This document shows positions 45,401 through 53,742 of a DNA stretch of 64,000 nt, in pieces. Under the pieces are notes generated by a model that made no database searches, was not told where the DNA came from, and saw only the letters and a program-made list of their open reading frames with translations. Both the position numbers and the translations under genes were made by a program. The stretch is from Lacihabitans soyangensis. GTDB taxonomy: Bacteria > Bacteroidota > Bacteroidia > Cytophagales > Spirosomataceae. The stretch is taken from the NCBI RefSeq assembly GCF_024343775.1, contig NZ_RJUF01000011.1, forward strand, positions 1-64,000, in the 5' to 3' direction. Position 1 is the stretch's first letter. Each line of letters opens with the position of its first letter.

Positions 45401-45435
45401 AAAAGGCAAGACTCCTTGAAGTCTTGCCTTTTTTG
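45401..45435 (+). terminator. Intrinsic terminator after tldE-like gene 2
   Basis: AAAAGGCAAGACT (45401-45413) pairs with AGTCTTGCCTTTT (45420-45432) around a short loop, followed by more T. This 13-bp stem is the clearest terminator in the window. Confidence 0.92.
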
Positions 45436-45452
45436 TTCCCCATAAACTAACT

Positions 45453-45514
45453 TAATGACCAAATTAATATTAATTCAGTCATTATGTTGACCCAATTAAC
45501 ATTAATTTGGTCAA
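45453..45514. repeat. Two palindromes upstream of ATPase gene B (units B1, B2)
   Basis: B1 (45453-45484) has arms TAATGACCAAATTAA and TTAATTCAGTCATTA around TA. B2 (45487-45514) has arms TTGACCCAATTAA and TTAATTTGGTCAA around CA. The units have a 32-bp period. The pair is repeated in the same orientation just after the gene (46716-46775). A TACTTTTG -7 box (45543-45550) lies between B2 and the ATG at 45567. Confidence 0.9.
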
Positions 45515-45566
45515 TTCGTAATTATTTATTGAAAAACGTTGCTACTTTTGTACAAAGAGTAGTGAT

Positions 45567-46697
45567 ATGGAAATTATACGGAAAATCGAAAGTCGCATCA
45601 TCAGTTTCTTAGAACCTGGCAAAGTAAACATACTTTATGGAGCGAGAAGAGTAGGCAAAACCTACCTGCTCAAAAAAATAGCAAATGAGCAGAATGTGAG
45701 TTACTTATGGCTAAACGGTGAACTTCCCGAGGTTCAAGAAATTTTAGAAACAAAAAACCTCAACAACTACAGAAATCTTTTTGCGGGGTTTCAACTCGTT
45801 ATTATTGACGAAGCACAGGCGATACCACAAATCGGTCAAATTCTAAAAATCATAGTGGATGAATTACCTCATTTGAAAATCATAGCCAGCGGCTCCTCTG
45901 CGTTCGCTCTCACCAACAAACTCGGTGAGCCTCTGGTTGGAAGGGCATTTTGGCATGAAATGTATCCCCTTGCACAGTTGGAAATATCTTTGCAAGAAAA
46001 CATCTTAGAAACCATAAAAAACAAAGATGAAAGGCTGATATTTGGCAGTTATCCTGAGGTAATTAATCTTGTAGGCTTTGACAGAAAAGAAGAATATCTC
46101 AAAGACCTCGTCAACGCTTATTTACTGAAAGATATTCTTAGTTTGGAAGGTATTCGAAATGCCTCCAAAATATATGATTTGTTAAAACTCATTGCTTTTC
46201 AATTGGGTAAAGAAGTCTCATTAAACGAACTGGGCACCCAACTGGGCATGAGCAAAAACACAATAGAAAAATATCTAGATCTATTAGAGAAAGTATTTGT
46301 TCTAAAAAAGATAACAGGATTCAGTAAAAACCTGAGAAAAGAAATAACCAAAACTTCAAGATGGTATTTTTGGGACAATGGAATCCGAAATGCAATTATA
46401 AATGATTTCAAAGCTTTAAATTTGAGAAATGATACAGGGGAGCTTTGGGAAAACTACCTCCTAGCAGAAAGGCTAAAAAAGAATGAATATGAAAGAGCGA
46501 ACAAAGAAATGTATTTTTGGAGAACATATGATCAGCAAGAAATAGATTGTTTAGAAACTAAAAACGGTGAAATAGCTGCGTTTGAGTTTAATTTTGCATC
46601 GAAAATAGGCAAAATTCCGGGTGCGTTTGGCTCAGCTTATCCCAATGCAAGTTTTCAAACTATAAACAAAGAAAACTATCTGGATTTTATAGTTTAA
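45567..46697 (+). CDS. AAA ATPase with winged helix and degenerate PD-(D/E)xK domain (AAA_14/DUF4143 type)
   Basis: A 376-residue protein of the AAA_14/DUF4143 family. Walker A is GARRVGKT (25-32) and Walker B LVIIDEAQ (D81, E82). A winged-helix stretch lies at about 216-250 (VSLNELGTQLGMSKNTIEKYL). The C-terminal nuclease-like domain has E295 (LWENYLLAE) and D327 (QQEIDCLE), but the expected E-x-K is E340-F-N342, so the lysine is lost. The cellular role of the family is unknown. Duplicated palindromes bracket the gene on both sides, as for the related gene at 16248, with a different sequence. Confidence 0.86.
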   Translation: MEIIRKIESRIISFLEPGKVNILYGARRVGKTYLLKKIANEQNVSYLWLNGELPEVQEILETKNLNNYRNLFAGFQLVIIDEAQAIPQIGQILKIIVDELPHLKIIASGSSAFALTNKLGEPLVGRAFWHEMYPLAQLEISLQENILETIKNKDERLIFGSYPEVINLVGFDRKEEYLKDLVNAYLLKDILSLEGIRNASKIYDLLKLIAFQLGKEVSLNELGTQLGMSKNTIEKYLDLLEKVFVLKKITGFSKNLRKEITKTSRWYFWDNGIRNAIINDFKALNLRNDTGELWENYLLAERLKKNEYERANKEMYFWRTYDQQEIDCLETKNGEIAAFEFNFASKIGKIPGAFGSAYPNASFQTINKENYLDFIV

Positions 46698-46715
46698 AGG
46701 AAACTTTAACATATT

Positions 46716-46775
46716 TTGACCCAATTAATATTAATTCAGTCATTATAATGACCCAATTAACATTAATTCGGTCAA
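46716..46775. repeat. Two palindromes downstream of ATPase gene B (units B3, B4)
   Basis: B3 (46716-46743) and B4 (46748-46775) repeat the upstream block with a few changes: TTGACCCAATTAA-TA-TTAATTCAGTCAT and ATGACCCAATTAA-CA-TTAATTCGGTCAA, again at a 32-bp period. They begin 19 bases after the ATPase stop and precede the GH5 gene, whose likely -7 box is TATTTTTG at 46817-46824. Confidence 0.9.
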
Positions 46776-46845
46776 TTGATTCAAAAAAAGAACTCAAAGC
46801 CTAAATCCAATATAAGTATTTTTGTAACCTAAATAGAAGCATTTA

Positions 46846-48567
46846 ATGTACAAAGCCCTAGTGTTACTCGTCTTGTTCTTTCAAATGGCTATTGGACAAG
46901 CACCCATCCATGACCTCAACAAAAAACTTGGGAAGGGAATAAACATGGGAAATATGTTTGAGGCACCCTCAGAAACCGAATGGGGAAACCCATTCAAAGA
47001 TGACTATTTCAAGCGAATTTCTTCCTTGGGCTTTAATCATGTAAGAATTCCTATTAGATGGGATGTACCAGCAAGGTGCCAACAAACCGAACCATACACC
47101 ATCAATCCTACCTTTTTAGAAAGAATTAAGACAGTAGTAGATTTGGCAAAAAAAGAGAATCTTTTGGTAATCATAAACATGCATCACCACGAGGCCATCT
47201 TTGCAAATCCTGATGCCCAAAAAGCGAAATTTTTAAGTCAGTGGACTCAAATAGCCACCTTTTTTAAAGATTATGATTCAAACTTACTGTTTGAAGTTAT
47301 GAACGAACCGAACTCCAACCTCACCTCAGATAAATGGAACACATTTTTTGCAGACGCCCTTTCGGTCATTCGTAAAACCAACAAAACCAGAGCCATATTA
47401 ATGGGAACCTCCAATTGGGGAGGACTAGGAGGCGTTTCATCTCTCAAAATCCCAGCAGACGACAACCTAATTCTTACCATTCACTATTACGACCCATTCA
47501 ATTTTACACACCAAGGTGCCGACTGGGTAGAAGGCTCTGCACCATGGCTAGGAACAAAATGGGAAAACACCAACCTCGAACGAAACGAAATCATCGGGCA
47601 ATTCAAGTTCCTAAAGGATTATTCCGTTCAAAACAATATACCAATACATATTGGAGAGTTTGGGGCATTTTCAAAAGCCGACTTAGAAAGTAGAATACTT
47701 TGGACTAATTTCTTGGCCCGATGGTTTGAACAGCAAGGATTTAGCTGGGCATATTGGGAGTTTAGTGCTGGTTTTGGAATCTACAATCCAGCAGCGGGCC
47801 AATTTTTACAACCCCTTGTTGAAGCATTGACTACCAAGCAAATGACCGATGCCAAAGAACTAAAAACAGCAATTATATACGAAAGTGATTTTAACTCTAA
47901 TACAAACAAATGGGATTTGTATGTACAGCCCACAGCCTCCGCCAGTGTGATTTCACAAGAAAACTTTGCTAATATTTCGGTTCAAAAAGCTTCCACAGAT
48001 GGATGGCATGTTCAATACGTAAAAAATGAAATACCACTTAACAGAGGTAAGAGATATTTGGTAAGTTTTGACTCAAAAGCAAATACCGATTTGGCCATAA
48101 CCAATTACATAGGCCAAGCTTCGGGTTCTTATAGTGCGTATTCGGGTTACAAAAGTTTCACTTTAACCCCAAAAGAAGCCAAATTCACCTACAGTTTTGT
48201 GATGACTTCACCTGACGACCCCAAAGCAAGAATAGTTTTTGACCTTGGACTAAAAACAGGAAATGTATTTTTAAAAAATATTAAAGTTGAAGAAGTTCAG
48301 GAGACAACAAGTGTCTTATTATCAAATTCTAAAGAAAACAAAGTAAAAGTTTTTCCAAATCCAGTTTCAGACGAACTGCATATAACTGAAATTCAAGACT
48401 TTCACCAGCTGCAGATATATGACCAATTAGGCAGAAAAATTCTACAAAAAGACCTTTCAAACCAAAAAACTATCCAAGTTGACACAAAATCTCTTCCACA
48501 AGGCGTATATTATTTGTACCTTTTGGGTTCAAAAGAACCAGAGAGCTATAAACTAATAAAAAACTAA
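46846..48567 (+). CDS. GH5 family endoglycanase with C-terminal binding and T9SS domains
   Basis: A 573-residue secreted glycoside hydrolase, likely cellulase-, glucanase- or mannanase-like. After a signal peptide (to about residue 18) the GH5 barrel covers about 20-335: GFNHVRIPIRW, the acid/base glutamate in FEVMNEPN, HYYDPFNFTHQG, and the nucleophile in PIHIGEFGAF. A beta-sandwich of the CBM4/9 type follows (about 345-485, YESDFNSNTNKWDLY). The end (VFPNPVSDELHI, QGVYYLYLL) is a T9SS type A sorting domain. The exact substrate cannot be read from sequence. It shares a transcript with the S41 protease gene four bases downstream. Confidence 0.92.
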   Translation: MYKALVLLVLFFQMAIGQAPIHDLNKKLGKGINMGNMFEAPSETEWGNPFKDDYFKRISSLGFNHVRIPIRWDVPARCQQTEPYTINPTFLERIKTVVDLAKKENLLVIINMHHHEAIFANPDAQKAKFLSQWTQIATFFKDYDSNLLFEVMNEPNSNLTSDKWNTFFADALSVIRKTNKTRAILMGTSNWGGLGGVSSLKIPADDNLILTIHYYDPFNFTHQGADWVEGSAPWLGTKWENTNLERNEIIGQFKFLKDYSVQNNIPIHIGEFGAFSKADLESRILWTNFLARWFEQQGFSWAYWEFSAGFGIYNPAAGQFLQPLVEALTTKQMTDAKELKTAIIYESDFNSNTNKWDLYVQPTASASVISQENFANISVQKASTDGWHVQYVKNEIPLNRGKRYLVSFDSKANTDLAITNYIGQASGSYSAYSGYKSFTLTPKEAKFTYSFVMTSPDDPKARIVFDLGLKTGNVFLKNIKVEEVQETTSVLLSNSKENKVKVFPNPVSDELHITEIQDFHQLQIYDQLGRKILQKDLSNQKTIQVDTKSLPQGVYYLYLLGSKEPESYKLIKN

Positions 48568-48571
48568 ATAA

Positions 48572-49954
48572 ATGCACCGTCATTTTATAATAACATCATT
48601 AGCTTTTTTGCTGATTGGATTTTTGTCTTGCAGCAAAAAAAACATAGATGTAAAGCCCATCAACATTCCCAAAGATTCTACTTCTACTGTAATTCCTTCT
48701 CCGTCAAAGTTTTTAAAGGAAAACAACTGGATATATGCCCAAATGAAAAAATACTATCTTTGGGAAGAAAGCATGCCAACAGAGGCCAAAACTGACAAGT
48801 ATTTAGAACCCATAAAATATTATAAATCACTCATAAATGATAAGCAAGACTGGTTTTCGTATATGAAAAGCAATAAGGACGACGTTTTGAACTTTTGGCT
48901 AGGCACGCCTTATGGCTACGGATTCAGGTTTAGACCTTACAAACCAGATGCAACAAAAGAGAATATCTTTTTGGCAGTTTCCTTGGTTTCTCAACAAAGC
49001 CCTGCCGAAAAAGCCGGTCTTTACCGAGGCGATATCATTCAAAAAATAGATGGAAACAACATCACAGAAAGCAATCTTTCGAGTTTATTAGAAAAACTAA
49101 ACATAAATATCACTTGGCAAACCACTTCGAATGAACTAAAAACGGCAACTGTTGCAAAATCGAGCTACCGAGTAAAGCCCATTTATGATACACGAGTGAT
49201 AGAAATAGAAAAAAAGAAAATAGGTTATTTCGCATTTACTCAGTTTTTACACGAAATAGACAATGACCTCCGTGCAGTATTCAATAATTTTAAAGCCCAA
49301 AAAATAGACGAACTAATTCTGGATTTGAGGTTCAATCCCGGTGGCTTCACCCCGAACGCAGAAGTTGTGGGATCGCTGATTGTTAAAAACCTAAATCCCA
49401 ACGAGAAAATGTTTGGTGGCCATACCAACAAAGTACAAACCCTTGAATCTCAAAGCAAACCCGACGGTAACAAAGACGGCAGAAATTGGACAAACGAGTC
49501 CGCAAATTTGAACACCTTAAATCGTGTATATATTATCACCTCAAAATCAACCTCATCTTCATCGGAATTGGTCATAAATTGCCTAAAGACCAAAATGGAA
49601 GTAATACTGATTGGAGAAAATACTTTGGGAAAAAATGTAATTTCAACCATAATTACAGACGAAACGGGTCAATTTCCTTTTGTGATAATGCCTGCCTACT
49701 CAACCATCGAAAATTCTAAAGGAGAATCATACTATGGCCGAAAAGAAGGATTTATCCCAGATTTCTTAGTTCAAGACGACATTTTGCCTTATTATCCAAT
49801 CGGTAATCAAAACGAAACATTGCTAAAAAAAACCTTGGAAATAATTCAAGGTAATTTATCAACAAATATCAAGGTAGATTCTGGCTTTTACAGGGTAAAT
49901 TTCCTAGACAAAAACCACCATTACGACAGCCACACACCGTTTGTTTCCAACTAA
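48572..49954 (+). CDS. S41 family peptidase, lipoprotein
   Basis: A 460-residue lipoprotein (lipobox GFLSC) of the C-terminal processing peptidase family. A PDZ-like domain (about 125-185, SPAEKAGLYRGDIIQKIDG) precedes the protease core. Its nucleophile is in TSKSTSSSSELVIN and the general-base lysine in GENTLGKNV; LILDLRFNPGG is the family core strand. Likely at the outer membrane or periplasmic face. Its place four bases after the GH5 gene suggests co-expression, though no mechanistic link is known. Confidence 0.9.
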   Translation: MHRHFIITSLAFLLIGFLSCSKKNIDVKPINIPKDSTSTVIPSPSKFLKENNWIYAQMKKYYLWEESMPTEAKTDKYLEPIKYYKSLINDKQDWFSYMKSNKDDVLNFWLGTPYGYGFRFRPYKPDATKENIFLAVSLVSQQSPAEKAGLYRGDIIQKIDGNNITESNLSSLLEKLNINITWQTTSNELKTATVAKSSYRVKPIYDTRVIEIEKKKIGYFAFTQFLHEIDNDLRAVFNNFKAQKIDELILDLRFNPGGFTPNAEVVGSLIVKNLNPNEKMFGGHTNKVQTLESQSKPDGNKDGRNWTNESANLNTLNRVYIITSKSTSSSSELVINCLKTKMEVILIGENTLGKNVISTIITDETGQFPFVIMPAYSTIENSKGESYYGRKEGFIPDFLVQDDILPYYPIGNQNETLLKKTLEIIQGNLSTNIKVDSGFYRVNFLDKNHHYDSHTPFVSN

Positions 49955-50116
49955 AACAGCACTATAACTGAAATAGTGAGTTTTGTTTTTCCGATAAAAA
50001 AAGCAACAAAAAACAGAATATGTCGTCATTTAGACTCCGTTGGTCAAGTTTTTTGTCAAAAACTGAGCCTTTTTACATAAATTGTGTAGTTTTTTAATTC
50101 ATCTGAAAAAGCAAAC

Positions 50117-50731
50117 TTGAAACCTTTCGTATTTACACGTATTCAATATAACTCCGGTGACTGGGATACCGATCAACGTATGCCCAGCAACCTGTTGAAT
50201 TCGCTGGTTGAATATACCACCATACCGATTGACGAAAAGGAAAGAACCATTTTCCTGACAGACAAAAACCTTTTCAGAAGCCCTATTTGTTACCTGAGTG
50301 GCCATAAATTGGTGGAATTTTCAAGCCTTGAAAGAGATAACCTGCACAGGTACATTCAAAACGGCGGTTTTCTGTTTGTAGATGATTGCAACCACGACAT
50401 CGACGGACTTTTTGCCAAATCCTTCGAGCAAGAAATCGGTAGAGTTTTTGGACAAAAGGCATTGCAAAAAATACCCAATACGCACCAAATCTATAAGTCA
50501 TTTTTTGAGTTCGAAGGTCCACCTACCACGAGTTTTGAGCTCAACGGTTGGGGTGATGACCTCGTACATGACTACCTGAAAGCCGTTACCGTTAATGGGA
50601 GAATTGGAATTTTATATTCAAACAAAGACTACGGTTGCGAATGGGACTATGACTTCAGAAACAAACGCTGGCTGGCAGAAGACAACACCAAATTTGGTGT
50701 GAATATCATTAATTATGCATTAACACATTAG
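50117..50731 (+). CDS. DUF4159 domain protein (MoxR operon)
   Basis: A 204-residue protein of the DUF4159 family, which has a glutamine amidotransferase-like fold: FTRIQYNSGDWDTDQRMPSNLL at the start, YIQNGGFLFVDDCNHD and RIGILYSNKDYGCEWDYD later. It starts with TTG at 50117. No signal peptide is seen. The family is regularly encoded with MoxR and DUF58 genes, as here. Its biochemical role is unknown. Confidence 0.82.
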   Translation: MKPFVFTRIQYNSGDWDTDQRMPSNLLNSLVEYTTIPIDEKERTIFLTDKNLFRSPICYLSGHKLVEFSSLERDNLHRYIQNGGFLFVDDCNHDIDGLFAKSFEQEIGRVFGQKALQKIPNTHQIYKSFFEFEGPPTTSFELNGWGDDLVHDYLKAVTVNGRIGILYSNKDYGCEWDYDFRNKRWLAEDNTKFGVNIINYALTH

Positions 50732-50737
50732 AATAAA

Positions 50738-51709
50738 TTGGAAACCAAAGAACAATACAAATCGCTAGTAGAGAAACTGCCCCTTCTGAAAAAAGAAATA
50801 GCAAAAGTTATAGTTGGCCAAAATGAGGTGATTGAGGAAATTCTGATCGCATTTTTGGCGGGTGGCCATTGTTTACTCGAAGGCGTGCCAGGACTCGCCA
50901 AGACATTGATGGTGAAGACCATATCCGAAGCTTTAGAAATGGAATTTAAAAGAATCCAATTCACTCCTGACCTTATGCCAGGAGATATTATTGGCACCGA
51001 GATATTAGAAGAAGACCACGATACCGGTAAAAAATTCTTCAAATTCAACAAAGGACCACTATTTGCTAACATAGTTTTGGCAGATGAAATAAACCGTACC
51101 CCACCCAAGACTCAAGCCGCCCTTTTGGAGGCCATGCAAGAATACAAGGTGACTTACGGAGGTGTAAATTACGATTTGGACAAGCCTTTTTTAATCATCG
51201 CTACCCAAAACCCCATTGAGCAATCAGGTACCTATCCATTGCCAGAAGCTCAATTAGACCGATTTTTACTTTTCATAAAACTTTATTATCCTTCTGAAAA
51301 CGAAGAACTTGAAGTATTAAAATCGACAACTGCTGAACGTAAAAACAAAATAGAAAGCATATTTACTGGTCAGGACATCATAGCTCTCCAAAGACTAACT
51401 CGTCAAGTACACATAGACGACAGCCTAATAGTAGATGTAAATAATTTGGTCAGAAATTCACGCCCACAGAACAGCACTTCGGAGTTTGTTAAAAAATGGT
51501 GTGAATGGGGAGCTGGTCCACGTGCAGGTCAAGCCCTGATACTTTGTGCCAAAGCTAGAGCGGTTATAAAAGGTAGATTTTCAGTAATTCCTGAGGACAT
51601 TCACACGCTAGCGTTCCCTGTTTTACGTCATAGAATTTCACTTAATTTTAGAGCAGAAGCAGAAGGGATCAGCACAGACGATGTAGTAAAACATCTAATA
51701 AAATCTTAA
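50738..51709 (+). CDS. MoxR-type AAA+ ATPase
   Basis: A 323-residue AAA+ ATPase of the MoxR group, chaperone-like proteins that act on partners with von Willebrand A (VWA) domains. Walker A is GVPGLAKT (49-56), Walker B is in IVLADEINRTPPK, and a sensor-type ATQNPIEQSGTYPLPEAQLDRF stretch follows. A C-terminal lid covers about 235-323. The start is TTG at 50738, six bases after the preceding stop. It is the ATPase of the operon that continues with DUF58 and BatA-like genes. Confidence 0.94.
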   Translation: METKEQYKSLVEKLPLLKKEIAKVIVGQNEVIEEILIAFLAGGHCLLEGVPGLAKTLMVKTISEALEMEFKRIQFTPDLMPGDIIGTEILEEDHDTGKKFFKFNKGPLFANIVLADEINRTPPKTQAALLEAMQEYKVTYGGVNYDLDKPFLIIATQNPIEQSGTYPLPEAQLDRFLLFIKLYYPSENEELEVLKSTTAERKNKIESIFTGQDIIALQRLTRQVHIDDSLIVDVNNLVRNSRPQNSTSEFVKKWCEWGAGPRAGQALILCAKARAVIKGRFSVIPEDIHTLAFPVLRHRISLNFRAEAEGISTDDVVKHLIKS

Positions 51710-51733
51710 AGAAATCGATTTTACCAAATATAT

Positions 51734-52600
51734 ATGTCGCTTGCTCAAGACCTCATAAAAGTCAATAACCTACAGCTTGCCGCCAAATTGGTGAGTGACC
51801 AGGTAGTGCTTGGGCTTCATAATAGTAAAAGGTCGGGTACTGGAGCGGAATTTGAGCAATACCGACACTACAGGCCAGGCGACGACCCCAAAAGTATAGA
51901 TTGGAAACTGTTTGCACGAACTGAGAAACACCAAGTAAGAGAATCAGCCACCGAAAGTACACTTACCATAAATTTTATCATAGACCTTTCTGGATCTATG
52001 AACTATACCGAAAATGGCGTCTCAAGATTATATTTTGCCGAAATTCTGCTAGCATCTTTTGCTTATTTGGGATTTAAGCAGAACGACGAAATGAATCTTT
52101 TCGCATTAAAAAATGGCAAACTCGAAATACTGGCGAGCCAAGGAAAACAGAGTTTTCAAAAAATATTATACGGCTTAGAGAACGCCAAAGCGGAAGGAAA
52201 CTGGAGCTTTGAAAGAGTAAATTTCCCTGAGTTTCAGTCCAAAAATAAGGAATTGCTGATTTTCGCTTCTGATTTTTTTCAAACCGACAACGAATTCTAC
52301 GAACTCATAAATCGTTGGTCTAGGCCTGGAAAGCAGATTCTACTCTATCAAATATTGGGCGAAAAAGAAGTTAACTTTGATTGGGAGGGGGTTATAAAAT
52401 TTCGAGATTTAGAAACTGGTAAAGATAAGGAACTTAGTCCCAATGAGACCAGAAACGCCTACTTAAAGTCATTCAACGCTTATCTTGACGAACTCGAAAG
52501 TGAGTTAAAAATTGAAAATGTACATTTCTTTAGATGTCAACTCAATGACCCCATAGCTGAAGTTCTCAAAAATTCACTAAAAATGCTAAAATGGAGCTAA
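51734..52600 (+). CDS. DUF58 protein (VWA-like)
   Basis: A 288-residue DUF58 protein. The signature is GAEFEQYRHYRPGDDPKSIDWKLFART (about 37-63), with a VWA-like fold following (NFIIDLSGSMNY carries a DxSxS metal site). Such proteins are thought to be MoxR clients. The end overlaps the next gene by ten bases, indicating coupled translation. Confidence 0.92.
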   Translation: MSLAQDLIKVNNLQLAAKLVSDQVVLGLHNSKRSGTGAEFEQYRHYRPGDDPKSIDWKLFARTEKHQVRESATESTLTINFIIDLSGSMNYTENGVSRLYFAEILLASFAYLGFKQNDEMNLFALKNGKLEILASQGKQSFQKILYGLENAKAEGNWSFERVNFPEFQSKNKELLIFASDFFQTDNEFYELINRWSRPGKQILLYQILGEKEVNFDWEGVIKFRDLETGKDKELSPNETRNAYLKSFNAYLDELESELKIENVHFFRCQLNDPIAEVLKNSLKMLKWS

Positions 52601-53742
52601 TAAACCCAAATATACTTTGGGGATTGGCAGCCATCGCCGCCCCGATTTTGATTCATTTCTGGAATCAAAAACAGGCAAGAAATGTGGATTGGGCAGCCAT
52701 GAAATGGTTGGTAGAAAGTCAAAAACTGAAGGCCAAGGGATTCAGATTTGAAGATCTTTTGTTACTCATTTTAAGGATTTTAGCATTCATTATTTTGGTT
52801 TTGATTGTAGCCAAACCATTGATAGATTTTTGGCAAAAAAACGATACTACCCAATTGGAGAAAATCCATATTCTGGCAAAAGATAAAGCGACAATCAATG
52901 ATTTTAAATTCGAAATAAATGAAGCATTGACAAAAAAAGAATCCGTTTATTTCATTGATAATTTGGAACAAAAACTAAGTGAAATAGTCACTGACTTTGA
53001 AGAAAAAGATATACAATTGACTGATTTACAAAGTATTTCAAAAGCAATGGATTTAAATCTATCGAAAAGTAAAATTATACTTTACATACCAAACAATATA
53101 GACTTCAAAGAAAACCCCAATGTCTTTCTACCGAAATTCTCTGAAATCAATTTCTCCAATAAAACTGAAAAGAATGGAGCTAAAGCATTGGCTACTAATG
53201 AATATATTTATTTAAATGCGGAGCACAAACTTATAAAGAACTCCACAAAACCTTCTAAAAAAATTATTGAAAAGGAAGAGATAAAAGTTGCTATAGAAAC
53301 CAGCAATCCATCAGAAAACAATAGCATCAAGGCGGCTTTGGAAGCCATCAAAGAAGTTTATGGATTTCCATTTATTTATGACAAAAACAATCCTGAGTTA
53401 GCCATCGGAAATGGAGCCATGAAATACAAAAATGCCGATTTAATAATCTTGACAAATGGATTACAAAGTACTGCCAATAATGTGATTTCGCTCAATGAAA
53501 ACCCAAACTCGGGGAATGTATTTCGGGCGGAATTACCCACCCAAATACTTGAAGTTCTTCTAGAACATTACCAAATGATTTCGCCGAATAATCATTTGAG
53601 TGAACAGCAATTAAAAGACATTTTCAAAGAAAAAACAATTACAAACCACAAAGATAAAACACTCATTGACAAATACTTGTGTATGCTATTTCTTGGAATA
53701 GTATTGGTAGAACGTTGGATTTCGCTTAAAAATAACAAATGA
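52591..53742 (+). CDS. BatA-like membrane protein
   Basis: A 383-residue protein with the BatA N-terminal pattern: NPNILWGLAAIAAPILIHFWNQKQARNVDWAAMKWL and a second membrane segment at about 60-80. The middle (about 90-345) is soluble and poorly conserved, and a last hydrophobic segment lies near 365-375. BatA-type genes follow DUF58 genes in many Bacteroidota and have been linked to envelope stress or oxygen tolerance; no VWA metal site is recognised in this one. Confidence 0.78.
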   Translation: MELINPNILWGLAAIAAPILIHFWNQKQARNVDWAAMKWLVESQKLKAKGFRFEDLLLLILRILAFIILVLIVAKPLIDFWQKNDTTQLEKIHILAKDKATINDFKFEINEALTKKESVYFIDNLEQKLSEIVTDFEEKDIQLTDLQSISKAMDLNLSKSKIILYIPNNIDFKENPNVFLPKFSEINFSNKTEKNGAKALATNEYIYLNAEHKLIKNSTKPSKKIIEKEEIKVAIETSNPSENNSIKAALEAIKEVYGFPFIYDKNNPELAIGNGAMKYKNADLIILTNGLQSTANNVISLNENPNSGNVFRAELPTQILEVLLEHYQMISPNNHLSEQQLKDIFKEKTITNHKDKTLIDKYLCMLFLGIVLVERWISLKNNK

